From positions 310,001 to 374,000 of the forward strand of contig NZ_FOIB01000003.1 in NCBI RefSeq assembly GCF_900111765.1: a stretch of DNA of 64,000 nt, written 5' to 3'. The position numbers were made by a program, and so were the translations under genes. The notes beneath the pieces are model-generated. The model did not search any database. It was not told the origin of the DNA and worked only from the letters and a program-made list of their open reading frames with translations. This DNA is from Myxococcus fulvus. GTDB lineage: Bacteria > Myxococcota > Myxococcia > Myxococcales > Myxococcaceae. Each line of letters starts with the position of its first letter. Within the stretch, counting starts at the first letter, position 1. Below are positions 8,713 to 20,700 of this stretch, in pieces.

Positions 8713-11700
8713 ATGAATGGTCGTGGCGTGTGGGTGGTGGCCCTCCTCGGCTTGTGGCTGGGGTGTGGCCAGGAGCGGTCTCGTCCCGAGACCTCCGCCG
8801 CGAGCGAAGCGCCTCGCGTGGCACAGGTCCGTCAGGCGGTCGCGGGAGACGTCACGCCTCCGGTCATCGTCGTGAACGGAGTGGCGCCGGACGCCTCGGT
8901 GAAGGTGCCGCCCACGCTGACGTGGGTCGTCACGGACCAGAGCGCCACGCGCGTGGAGGCGTGGCTGGACGGCAACCCCGCCACCAGCGGCGTGACGGTC
9001 TCCGGCCAGGGCGCGCACACGCTCGTCGTCCGCGCCACGGACACCATGGGGCTCACCACCACGGTGACGCGGAGCTTCCGCCTCGACACCACGGCGCCCG
9101 TCCTCACCGTCTCCGGTGTCGACGCGGGGTGGGAGCGCGACGTCCCGCTCACCATCACCTTCAGCGCCACGGACAACACGGGGACGCCGCCCACGGTGGT
9201 GGCGACCCTGAATGGAGAGCTCTTCACCAGCGGGACCACCGTCTCGACGGTCGGGTCCTACACGCTGGTCGTCACCGCCACGGACGCCGCGGGCAACGCG
9301 ACGAGCCGGGAGATCCACTTCGTCCTCGACTGGACGGCGCCGGTGGTGGCCGTCAGCGGCGTGGCGAATGGCGGCCGGTATCCCAGCGCCATCATCCTCT
9401 TCAGCGTCACGGATCTGACCCTGGACACCGTCGTCTCGACGCTCGACGGCGCGCCCTACGAGCGAGGGACCACCATCTCGGCCCATGGGGCCCACACGTT
9501 CCAGATCACCGCCAAGGACCGCTTTGGCCGCACGTCCATCGTGACGCGCAACTTCTTCGTGGATGCGCTGGGGCCCGTCATCACGATCACGGGGGTCCAC
9601 GAGGGCTTCATCAGCAAGCTGTCCTCGGTGGTCATCCATTACAGCGCGGAGGACGACTCGCGAGGTCCCGTCGACGTGCGCGCGCGGCTCAACGGCGAGT
9701 CGTTCAACAGCGGGAGCGCCACGCCCATCTGGGGCAACCTGTCGCTGGAGGTCACCGCCGAGGACGACCTCTTCAACTCCACCACCCAGGTGGTGAACTT
9801 CATCCTCGACCCGGTGCCCCCTGTCCTCACGGTGACGGGCCTGCCGAGCAGCCCCGTGGTGGATGTCGAGGAGGTGGTTCCCCGGTTCGAGGCCACGGAC
9901 TCGCTCACGACCGTGTCGATCTCCGCCACGCTCAACGGGAATCCCATCGCGAGTGGCGACCCCATCACCCTGCAGCGGACCCACACGCTCATCGTGGAGG
10001 CCACCGACCAGGCCGGAAACGTCACGCGCCAGGAGCACACCTTCACCATCGACCGGACGGACCCGGCGCTGACGGTGACAGGCGTGGAGGAGGGTGGCCG
10101 CTACGCCGCGCCCGTGGCCATCACCTTCTCCGCCACCGACGCGAACTTCCTCTCGGTGACCGGGACGCTGGACGGAGCGCCGTACACGTCGGGTGACCCC
10201 ATCACCACCCATGGGCCCCATGTCTTCGTCGCCGTCGCGCTCGACCGCGCGCAGAACCGCACGGAGGTCCGGCGCGAGTTCCGCGTGGATGCCCAGGCCC
10301 CGGTCATCACGATAACGGGTGTCTCCGAGGGCCTCATCACGAAGGACACGGTGACGCCGAACTACACCGTCACGGATGAAGGCACGGTGACGGTGTCCGC
10401 GACGCTCGATGACGCGACCTTCGAGCGTGGGACGCCCGTGACAGGGGAAGGCCCTCACACGCTGATCGTCACCGCCTCGGACGACCTGGGCAACGAGGAC
10501 TCGCGGACGGTCCACTTCACGGTGGACCGCTCGGCTCCCGTGGTGACGCGGGTGAGCCCCGCGGATGGCACCAGCACCACCCTCGAGAGCCTGGAGCTGG
10601 TGCTCCAGGTGACGGACACCTGGTCGGATGTGACGGTGAAGCTGGGCGCCACGGAGCTGTCCCCTGGCGTGGACGGGCGCTATCGGACGTCGCTGGCGTT
10701 GGTGGAGGGGACGAACCTCTTCGAGGTCGTCGCTACCGACCAGGCCGGCAACGTCACCCGACACGCCGTCTCGCTGATTCGCGACTCGAAGAAGCCCGAG
10801 ATCATCGTCACCGCGCCGGCGGACAACGCCCAGGTGGCGGAGCTGTTCACCGACGTCATCGGCCGCGTCGTGGACTCGTCCTCGGTGACGCTCACCCTCA
10901 ACGGGGCCGCGGTGACGCTCGCGTCCGATGGGAGCTTCTCCCACCGCGTGACGCTGACCGCCGGAGTGAACACGCTGACGCTCGTCGCGACGGACGCCCA
11001 CGGGCACGTGGAGACGGTGACCCGCACCGTCCGCGTCAGCGCCACGAAGCCCACGCTCGTCGTCACCTCGCCCGCGGAGGACATGGTCGTCACCACGGCC
11101 ACGGTGACGGTGGTGGGCAACGCCAAGCCTGGCGAGCCCCTGGGCACCGTCACCGTGACGGTGGATGGCGCGCCCGCCACTGTCTCGGCGTCGGGTGACT
11201 TCTCGCACGTCGTGTCGCTGTCTCCGGGGCAGACGCGCTCCATCTCCATCATCGCGCGCGACAACCATGGCGCGACGGAGGAGGTCGTCCGCACGCTCAC
11301 CCGCGCGGAGGCGGACGGTGGGACGCCGGACGCGGGCGCTCGCCCGGACGCTGGCGGTGGCGCGCCGAGTGATGGCGGCACGGCCTCTCCGGATGGTGGC
11401 GGCCAGGGTTCGCCCCAGGACGCGGGACCCGGCGTGGAGCCCGACCCGATGCTGGTGGTCGAGGCGCCGGTGGAGGGCGGCGTGTACGGCGGCGCCCGCT
11501 TCGTCGTCAGCGGTCATGTCGAGGGCGGAACGCTCCCGCTGCGCGTCACGGTGCAAGGCGTCGGCGTGGCGGTGAACGGGCGCGACTTCACGGGCGCGCT
11601 GACGCTCGATGACGGAGACCACGACCTCCAGTTCAAGGTGACGGATGCCCGAGGGCGCAGCCACACCCAGACGCGCGCCGTGGCGGTGGACCGCACGCCG

Positions 11701-14700
11701 CCGCACCTGGTGCTCACCGAGCCCACGCCTCCCGAGGCGTGGAACCGTCTCTCGCGCTCTCCCTACCTGCTCCAGGGCACCGCCGGAGACCGACACCTGA
11801 CGGAGGTGCTGGTCAATGGCACCCCCGCGCGTGTCATCGCGGGCGCGTTCAGCGCGTACGTGCAGCTGGCCCCCAACACGCCGACGCCGGTGGTCGTCAC
11901 TGCGTCCGACGTCGTGGGTAACCGCAGCCAGCGGTCCGTGGAGCTGACCCTCCGTGGCGGCGCGCCGCGCGTCACCATCCTGGAGCCCGCGCAGGGCTCG
12001 GAGTCCGAGGACGCGGTGGTGACGGTGCGCGCCCGCGTCGAGAGCGCCGCGCCGCTGCGTGAGGTGCGCATCGGCACGAGCACGGTGACGTCGACGACGG
12101 ACGTGTACTCGGCGGAGGTGCCGCTGTCCCACGGGGAGAACGTCATCCACGTCACCGCCGAGGACACCCAGATTCCCGAGGGTGAAGCCAGCGGCATGGT
12201 GGGCTCGGCCAGCGTCACCGTGCGCTACCTGGAGGCGAGCAAGGCCCCACTCGTGGTGACGGGTGTTTCGCCCCGCGCCGGTGAGCAGGGCGTGGAGCCC
12301 GACGCGCTCATCAGCGTGTCCTTCAACAAGCCCATCCTGGGCACGGGCCTGTCGGAGCGCTTCCTCGTCCGCGTCCAGGGACAGTCCACGCCGCTGCCGG
12401 GTGGCTACTCGGTGGTGCCGGGCTCCCAGACGGTCTCCTTCATCGCGAGAGATCCACTCCCCGAAGGCGCCCGCCTGACGGTCGAGGTGAAGCAGGGCCT
12501 GGCGCCGGAGACCCCGCCGGGCATGGGCGGCGACTTCTCCAGCGACTTCACGGTGCGCAGGCCGCTCACGCGCGTGCGCGGCTACGTCGTCGACGCGGAC
12601 TACCGCCCGCTGCCCGGGGTGAAGGTCGCGATGGAGGGGACGAGCCTCTCCACCGTGACGGGCCCCGACGGCAACTGGACGCTGTTCAGCCCCCGGGGTG
12701 GGGAAGTGGTGATGCGGTACGAGGGCGGCCTGACGTCCGAGGGCTCCACGTACCCGAGCCTGCGTCGACGCCTGTTCGTCAACCACGAGGCCGACACGCT
12801 GGACGCGCCCCTGGTGCTCACCGCGGTGGACATGGCGTCCGCGCAGGTCGTGGACGCGCTGCACCCCATGGCGCTGCGCTTCGCGGACCGTCAGCCGGAC
12901 CTGCACATCGACGTGCCCGAGGACGGGCTCTTCTTCGAGGACGGCATGACGCGCGGGCTCGTCACCGCCACGGAGCTCCAGCCGCATGCGCTGCCGCTGC
13001 CCATGGATGGACGCGCGGCGCTCGGCGCGCTGTGGCAGATAGGCCCCGCTGGCGTGCGGTTGCAGAAGACCGTGTCCGTGACGTTCCCCAACCGCGCCCA
13101 GCTCCCCGTCGGACGGCTGGCCCTGGTGCTGGGACATGACCCGCAGCGCCATGTGCTCAAGCGCGTGGGCTTCGCCCAGGTGTCGCCGAACGGCAAGACG
13201 CTGGAGCCGCTGGCGCCGCTGGGGCTCACGTCGCTGGAGTTCATCGGCTACGTGCCGCTCAACGACGAACAGCATGTCGCCGTCGCCCAGGCGCTGGGAC
13301 TGTCGCTGCCAGACGCGGGCACGGAGGAGGGCGAGGGATTCCAGGGGTCGAGGCCGCGGAGCATTCCGTCCGAGCCGCTCTGGAAGAAGTTCATGACGAA
13401 CTTCATGGTGACCCAGGCGCATGCCCAGCTCGGCGGGCTGGACATGGCGGGGTACAACGCCTTCGACACGATGCTCGGGATGGCCGTGCCCGGCGCGGTG
13501 CTGGGCTCGGTGCGCGCGCCGCTGGAGCGGCAGCTCGAGCTGGAGGTGCGTGCGCCCGCGCTGCCCGCGGTGGGTCAGCCCGCGTCCGAGCAGACGGTGG
13601 CGATGCCGTACACGCTGGCGCTCGACTTCCGCTCGCAGTTCGTCTCCTCGGACCCGTACGACGTGGAGAATCCGGAGACGGTGCTCGTCAAGCTCGTGGC
13701 GCAGGGGCCGTCGGGCAACCTGCCCGAGCCCACCGCCGGCGCCTGGCAGTCGGAGGGCGAGGGTGAGGCCGCGCTGGCGCCTCGCGTCGCGCTCCCCGTG
13801 GGGAAGACGACGCTGACGCTGTCCGCGCAGTCGAAGTCCACGCACCGCTTGATGAAGTTCGAGGCGGAGCTGGTGGTGGAGCCCGCCGATGGCGGCCCGG
13901 CGAGCGCGAAGCTGCGGCTGCGCACGCTGGAGGACACCTTCTCCGAGTCCGGGGACGAGGCGGTCCACAGCCCGGTGCGCTTCAAGAACCTGCGCGTGAC
14001 GCTCACGGGGCCCGGCAGCGGCTCGGCGGGCACGACGGGTGAGTCGGGCGGCTACGGCATCCCGGTGCCGGGCTTGATGGGCGGAGAGATGGGCATCTCC
14101 TGCACCGAGATTCCCACCGGCCCGCGAATGGTGGAGCGCCTGGGTGAGGACGGGGTGATGCACTACACGCCCACGCTCAACCAGTTCCCCGTCTGCTCGC
14201 AGACGTACTGGCTGTACCCCGGCAGGACGACGCGGGCGGATATCCTGGTGGACGTGCGCATGCTGTACGGCGCGCTGACGTTCGTGGACCGCCACGGCGA
14301 GCCGCTGGCCCTCAACTGCGACCCGGAGGCCCACAGCCAGAAGGCGCCCGTGCAGGGCGAGTACACGGACATCGCGCTCAAGGACGTGAAGTCGACGGAG
14401 GTCCACTTCTTCCGCGCGGATGACCTGGAGCACCCCATCGCGACGTTCGCCGCGGGCACGCCCAACGGGGTGGCCTGCACGCAGGGGCCCACGGAGGATT
14501 CGCCGCATGGCTACTACGCGCGCGTGCGCACCGGCCCGGCGGCTCGCATCCGGCAGATGGCGCGTGAGCGCTGCCGTGAGCTGGACAGGCAACTGGGTGG
14601 TGCGGATGCCGGTGGGCTGAGCGCCGAGGACCAGGGGTATTACGATGGCAACTGCCGCGACAACCGCACGAACACCCTGCGGCTGAACCCGGGTGACCGG

Positions 14701-17700
14701 CTGGTGGTCTTCGCGGTGAACCACGCGACGGGCTACTCGGGCATGACGTCCGTCATCGTGCCGGCCATCAACCGCGTGAGCCGCACGGAGACCGGCGGCT
14801 GCCAGGCCGACGACGAGGCCGGTGGACCGCTCCAGGTGACGGAGCTGGGCGAGCCGATGACGCTGTCTCGGTGCACGCAGACCGAGCTGGGCATCCCCGC
14901 CGACCTGAAGCTCTTCCCGCCCGAGATCGATGTCCGCGTGGCCCGCCGCATGACGCCCGAGGGTGTCCAGGTCGCCATGCGCCCCACGCTCATCCGGCAC
15001 GGCGGTGCGGCCACGACGCGCGATGACTTCCTGCAGATGGCCACGCACTGGCGCGTGCGGCAGCTCCCCGAGCCGCACACGGATGGCGGCGTGGTGGATG
15101 CCGGTGCGTCCGGTGGCGGCGATGGTGGCTCCTCTGGCTCCGAGTGCACGGACGCGGGCTTCCTGGCCGACGGTGGCATCTGCGAGCCCGACATCCTGAG
15201 GGATCGTGGCGCGCCGGGTGAGGAGCTGGAGCAGTTCTGCTCGGAGCTGCCGCCCACGTCGCCCCAGCGCCTGCAGGGGCGGTGCGACACGGGGACGCCG
15301 CGCGTGGTGGATGTGCCGCCGGGCGTCCCTCCGCTCGCGGGCCGGCTGGTGCAGGTGACGCAGACGGCGGTGGAGCAGCCGGTGGTGGTGGCCTTCCCGG
15401 TGCGTCCGGGTCGCCACACCGCCTCCGTGCAGGCGTCGCTGACGTACCAGAACGAGTCGGGGGCGATGGTGTCGCTCAGCTCGCTGACGCGCGCGAACTA
15501 CTACCTGCATGTCGTCGGTCACCCGATGTACGAGCGGGACCGGAACGACGACGGCTTCCTCCAGCCGGACGAGGTGAACTCGCCGCCGCCGAACTTCTGC
15601 GAGCCCGGCGAGTGCCAGAACCGCGACGGTGAGGTGGAGCCCGACGAGGAGTCGGAGACGAACCCCGACAAGCTCCCCAAGTGGGCGGTGGGGTTGAAGA
15701 ACATCTACCGGCACCGCGAGTCGGATGGCTCGGCGCTGGAGCGGTATGACCGCGCTCGCGAGCATGAGTTCCGCGTGCTGGAGCTGGGCAAGGTGACCGT
15801 GAGTGCCCGCCCGGGTGACGCAGCGGGCGCGGATGGTGGTAGCCCGGACGCGGGGCGGGTGCTGACGGGGGTGCCGCGTCCCTCGGCCTCCGAGGATGAC
15901 CTGGCGTACCAGTTCCTCATCGACGGCCTCCAGGAGCCGGACGTGCCGGGCCGCGCGGGCACGGTGAGCGGCGAGTACCGTCTGCGACTGGGAACGGACG
16001 ACTTCGGCATCGAGTGCCCGGTGGTCATCGAGGGCGGCCGCATCCGCGGCACGTGTGACGGGGAGTTCCTGCCGGAGGTGTTGTCGGCGGCGGACATCCT
16101 GTACTTCGAGCTGTACCTGAGCGGGAACGCCGACAACGTGCTGTACCGCTTCAACTTCCATGGCATCTCGCCGCGCACGGACTTCGTGACGGCGGGCAGC
16201 GAGGACACGCTGGAGCGCTCCATGGCGCGGGCGACGTCCTCGTCTCCGTCGCTGACGAGCCTGGCGTCGCCGGAGGTCGCGCGCCCCATCTCCGTCAAGG
16301 CGATGGCCCACTTCGCCATCGAGCCGGAGACGATGACGAACGGCATCGTCCGCCTGTGCGAGGGGCCGGACTGCAACGCGAACACGCTGCTGAAGGCGGC
16401 CGAGCTCAAGTACAGCCGGAACGCGGACACGGGCGTCGGGACGTACGAGGTGGTGCGTTACCTGGACGAGGGCGATGCGCGCGTCAAGCAGCCGCTCATC
16501 CTGCTGACGAAGCCCGGCGCGAACGGTGCCCGTCGCTTCGCGCTGCCGCTGTCGAACGATTTGGGCCGCATGCACGACATGCTGTCCAGCGGGCGGGAGC
16601 TGTTCCTGGTGCTGGAGCCGGAGCCCGGTCTGTTCGGCGCGAGCGCGCCGGTGAAGATGGCGCTGGGCGAGCCGGTGGGCCGCTACAGCTTCGTCAACGC
16701 GCGCGCGGCGGGGCAGTCGGTGGTGGAGAACGTCAACCTCGCTGGTGGCCACCTGAGCGTCACGCACGAGGACTTCTCGGTGCCGCACCTGGCGGAGACC
16801 GTGAGCTTCTCGCGCACGTACAACAACCAGAGCAACGAGATGACGCCGCTGGGCGTGGGCTGGTCCCACGCGTACGAGGGCTTCGTCGTGGAGGAGGAAC
16901 TCGGGCGCTACATCGTCGTCCTGAGCGGCCAGTCGTATGACTTCCCTCGGTGCGAGACGGTGATTCGTCAGGACCAGTCCGCGAGCGACTGCCGGACGGA
17001 CAAGTCGCACGGTGGCAGCCTCACGGTAACGCGCGCTGGCGCGGAGTTCGTGACGCCGCAGGGCATGGTGTTCCGGTTCCTGCGACCCTCGGTGCTGGAC
17101 ACGGGCATCGCGGAGCAGCGGCGGTGGGTGCTTTCCGAGTACTCGGACGGGTTGGGTCAGGACAGCCCGAAGCAGGGCTGGACGGCGCTGACGTACGCGA
17201 AGGACTCGGACCGGGTGCTGCGCGTGACGCGGACGCCCGGGCATGTGTCGCTGGCGTTCGAGTACGAGGAAATCGACGAGGACGAGGCGTCGGAGAAGCT
17301 CCAGCTCCTGGCTCGGACGCAGGGACTGAAGCTGCTGTCGGCGGTGGGTGTGTATCGAAACGAGCACCTGCCCGAGGAGCCGGAGGACGCTCCCGACGAC
17401 GACGATGCCATCCACCGGGTGGAGTTCGAGCACGACAAGTGGGGCAACCTGAAGCGCGCGGTGCGGCGCACGGGCCAACCGCAGCAGGCGTGGGTCTACG
17501 AGTACGCGCCGCTGCCCGAGACGAGCTCGGGGTACAACAAGTGGCGTCTGGTCAACGAGCTGCGCACGGCGCGCTACCAGGTGACGGCGGTTCCCGTACC
17601 GGTGCTGGGCGAGCCGACGTTCCACGACCAGTGGGTCGCCGAGTACACGAGCAGCGGGACGTCCCGCACCTACGAGCACGTGCAGGCCGCCGAAGTCATC

Positions 17701-20700
17701 GACTCGGCGACGAGCTCGGGCAAGGGCCCTCGGCCGTACCAGTACGTCTACGCGAGCGGTGGCAGTCGCACGGTGACGCGGCCCGACGGCGTGCAGATGC
17801 TGTACACGCTGACGAGTTATGGCAGCGCGACGAGCGTCACGGTGGGCGCGTTCAACGAGCACAAGACGGTGTGGCGCTCGGATGGCCAGGTGTCGCCGCA
17901 GGAGGTGACGCTGCCCAACCTGTCGAAGCTCGACTACGACATCGACGCGTCGCACCGGCTGCTGTCCCTGAAGGTGACGGCACCTGGGGGCAATGAGTAC
18001 CAGGGGCCCATCGCCCCCGGCACCCAGGCGGAGGTGGTCCGCCAGACGTTCCCGAACCCGGCCAACCAGAAGTTCGGCATCCCGGACCAGCGCATCACCC
18101 CCGCCACGACGGGCACGCAGTCCGTCAGCACGCGTGTCACGCCGCAGGGGCAGGTGGAGGGCGTCACCGTCACCAACAGTGACGGGACGACGGCGCGCAA
18201 CACCGGGACGCGGACGTTCAAGACGGACGGCTCGGGCGTCCTCGAGTCGGAGACCGACGCGCAGGGGCAGGTGACGACGTACAGCAATCCCAACGCCCTG
18301 GGGTTGTCGCAGCGCATCGTCGTGACGAACCCGAACGCCACGGATGGGTTGGGGCTGGGGACGCTGACGCGTGAGCTGACGTACGACGACTTCGGCCACG
18401 TCACGAAGCTCACGGAGGTGGAGACCGGAACCTGGGAGGAGTGGAGCTACGACAGCCTGGGCCGTGTCACCCGTCACCTCGTGCAGCTGTCGCCCACGCA
18501 GGGCTGGGCATGGACGTACACGTACACGCCCGCGAATCGTCGGGTGACGATGCATGAGCACCTGGATGGCTCCGCGCCCGTTCGCACGGTGGACACCTGG
18601 GAGGTGACGGAGGGCGAGGAGTCGACGCGTGGGCTCTTCGAGGAGGAGCGCACGCCGTACGGCGCTCCAGGGCATGAGGCCATCGCGGTGCGCAAGCGGC
18701 ACCTGCGCAACGGCCGGTGGGTCTCCACGACGGACGCGTCGGGCGTCGAGCGCGCATACGACTACGACACGTCGGGTCGCCTGCTGGCGGTGCGCATCGT
18801 CGGCGCCGGAACGAGCTCCGGGCCCGCCACGGCGGTGGAGAAGAGCTTCTCGGAGTTCGACACGAACGGGAGCGCGCGGAAAGTCACGGACCACAACGGG
18901 CTGGTGACGCGCATCGGTCACGACTTCCTGGGGCGGCCCGTGTACTGGGACTACACCGGCGCGGACGGACTGAGCGGCGATGCCAGCACCGAGGAGTGGC
19001 GCCGCAACTTCCAGGGCGACGTGGTGTCGCGCTCGTTCGGCAACAGCGCTTCGAGCCATGTGCTGGACATCGCTCCGGACGCGCTGGGACAGGTGCGCTC
19101 GACGAAGACGAACCTGGCGGGGGGCGTGGCGACGAGCGTCGACGTCACCACGGACTATGACGACCTGGGGCGCGTGACGCGGCAGCAGGACCACGTCATG
19201 GAGACGGATGAGCACTTCGAGTACCGCGACGTGCTCGGGCGCCAGACGCGTTACACGCGGACGATGGCGACGGGCTCGGCGCCGCTGCAGCTCGTGGAGA
19301 CGCGTCGCTATGAGGATGGGACGCATTCCTCCGAGAACCGCCGGAAGGTGACGATTACGCGGACCATCGGCCTGCCGGGCGGTGGGACGCCGCGCACCGA
19401 GGTGGAGGAGGAGTACTACGACCTGGCGGGGCGGCTGGTGGAGCAGTCCCGCACGCTCTCGGGGCAGGTCTCCCGGTGGCGCTACACGTACAACCCTCGG
19501 GGTCAGGTGCTGACCGAGGTGGTGCCGACGGATGCGTCGGGCACCGAGACGACGACGTACCACTATGACTCCGCGGGCAACCTCTACCGCAAGAACGAGC
19601 CTGGAGACTCGGCCAACCCCGCCGCTGTCACGGAGCTCTTCGTGGATGGGGAAGGGCGCACCGTGCGCCAGGTGGGACCGCATCCCGATGTCGACTGGCG
19701 CTACCGGTACGACGCTTTCGGACAGCTCTCGCGCAAGGAGTTGGTGGCCGCGGGGGAGAACACCGTCGGCGCCACCTGGACGTATGCCTATGGGGTGAGC
19801 GGGAAGCCGGGCGCGGATGGCTCGGTGCCGGACTCGGCGACGGTGGAGACGGACCCGCTCGGGTACAAGACCTATCGCTACTTCAACGCGCGCTACCAGG
19901 TTCTCAAGGAGGTGCGCGAGGACAAGCTCGAGGTCGCCGGTGGCGGGACGAGCACGAGCGGGAACACCCGGACCACGACGTACAGCTACGCGGGGCCCTG
20001 GCTGCAGAAGCAGGTGACGACGGAAGAGACGGCGGGCGGCTCGGGTTCTCCGACGGTGCTCACGTTCGAGCACAAGAAGTTCGATGACCGGGGCCGTTCG
20101 CTGGAGGCTCGAGAGCACTGGCAGCGGGGAACGGACTCGTATGAGTACGTGACGAAGTCGCCGTGGATGGGGCGCACCGTGACGGTGCTCCAGACGGGGA
20201 CGATGAGCGCCTCTCCGGTCGTCGCGCTGCCCTCGCGGCAGTTCGACGTGGAGACGAACGGCCTGGGGCAGATGGAGTCCCGGACGCAGGGCGGGCTGAC
20301 GGACACCTGGGCCTATGACGCCGTGGGTCTGATTGCCCGCGAGCAGCCCGCTGGGCAGCCGTCGAAGCGCTACACGTACGAGCAGGGCCTGCTGACCGAG
20401 CTCGTCCTGGGCACTGGCGCGGACTCGGAGCCCACTCACCTGGCGTATCGGCAGGACGGTCGGCTCAAGAGCGTGACGGACCCGGCACAGCGCGTGCGTG
20501 CGTACTTCTATGGGCCGCGTGGCCTGCTGGTGCGCGAGTGGTTCGGCAAGGGCGGCGAGTCGACGGAGACGAACCTCTCCTACGACGCGGGTGGATTCCT
20601 CGCGAAGGTGTGGAAGGACCCCGCCAAGCCCGCGGAGGCGTGGGAGTACAAGAACGGCCCGTTCGGTGAAGTGCGACGGGTGACGCCGCCCGGGCTCGCG

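Noticed and set aside
8863..10542. Tandem repeats considered as a CRISPR array
   Set aside because: The period is about 240 bp, the repeats are in frame and they encode Ig-like domains; there are no short identical repeats with unique spacers or cas genes.
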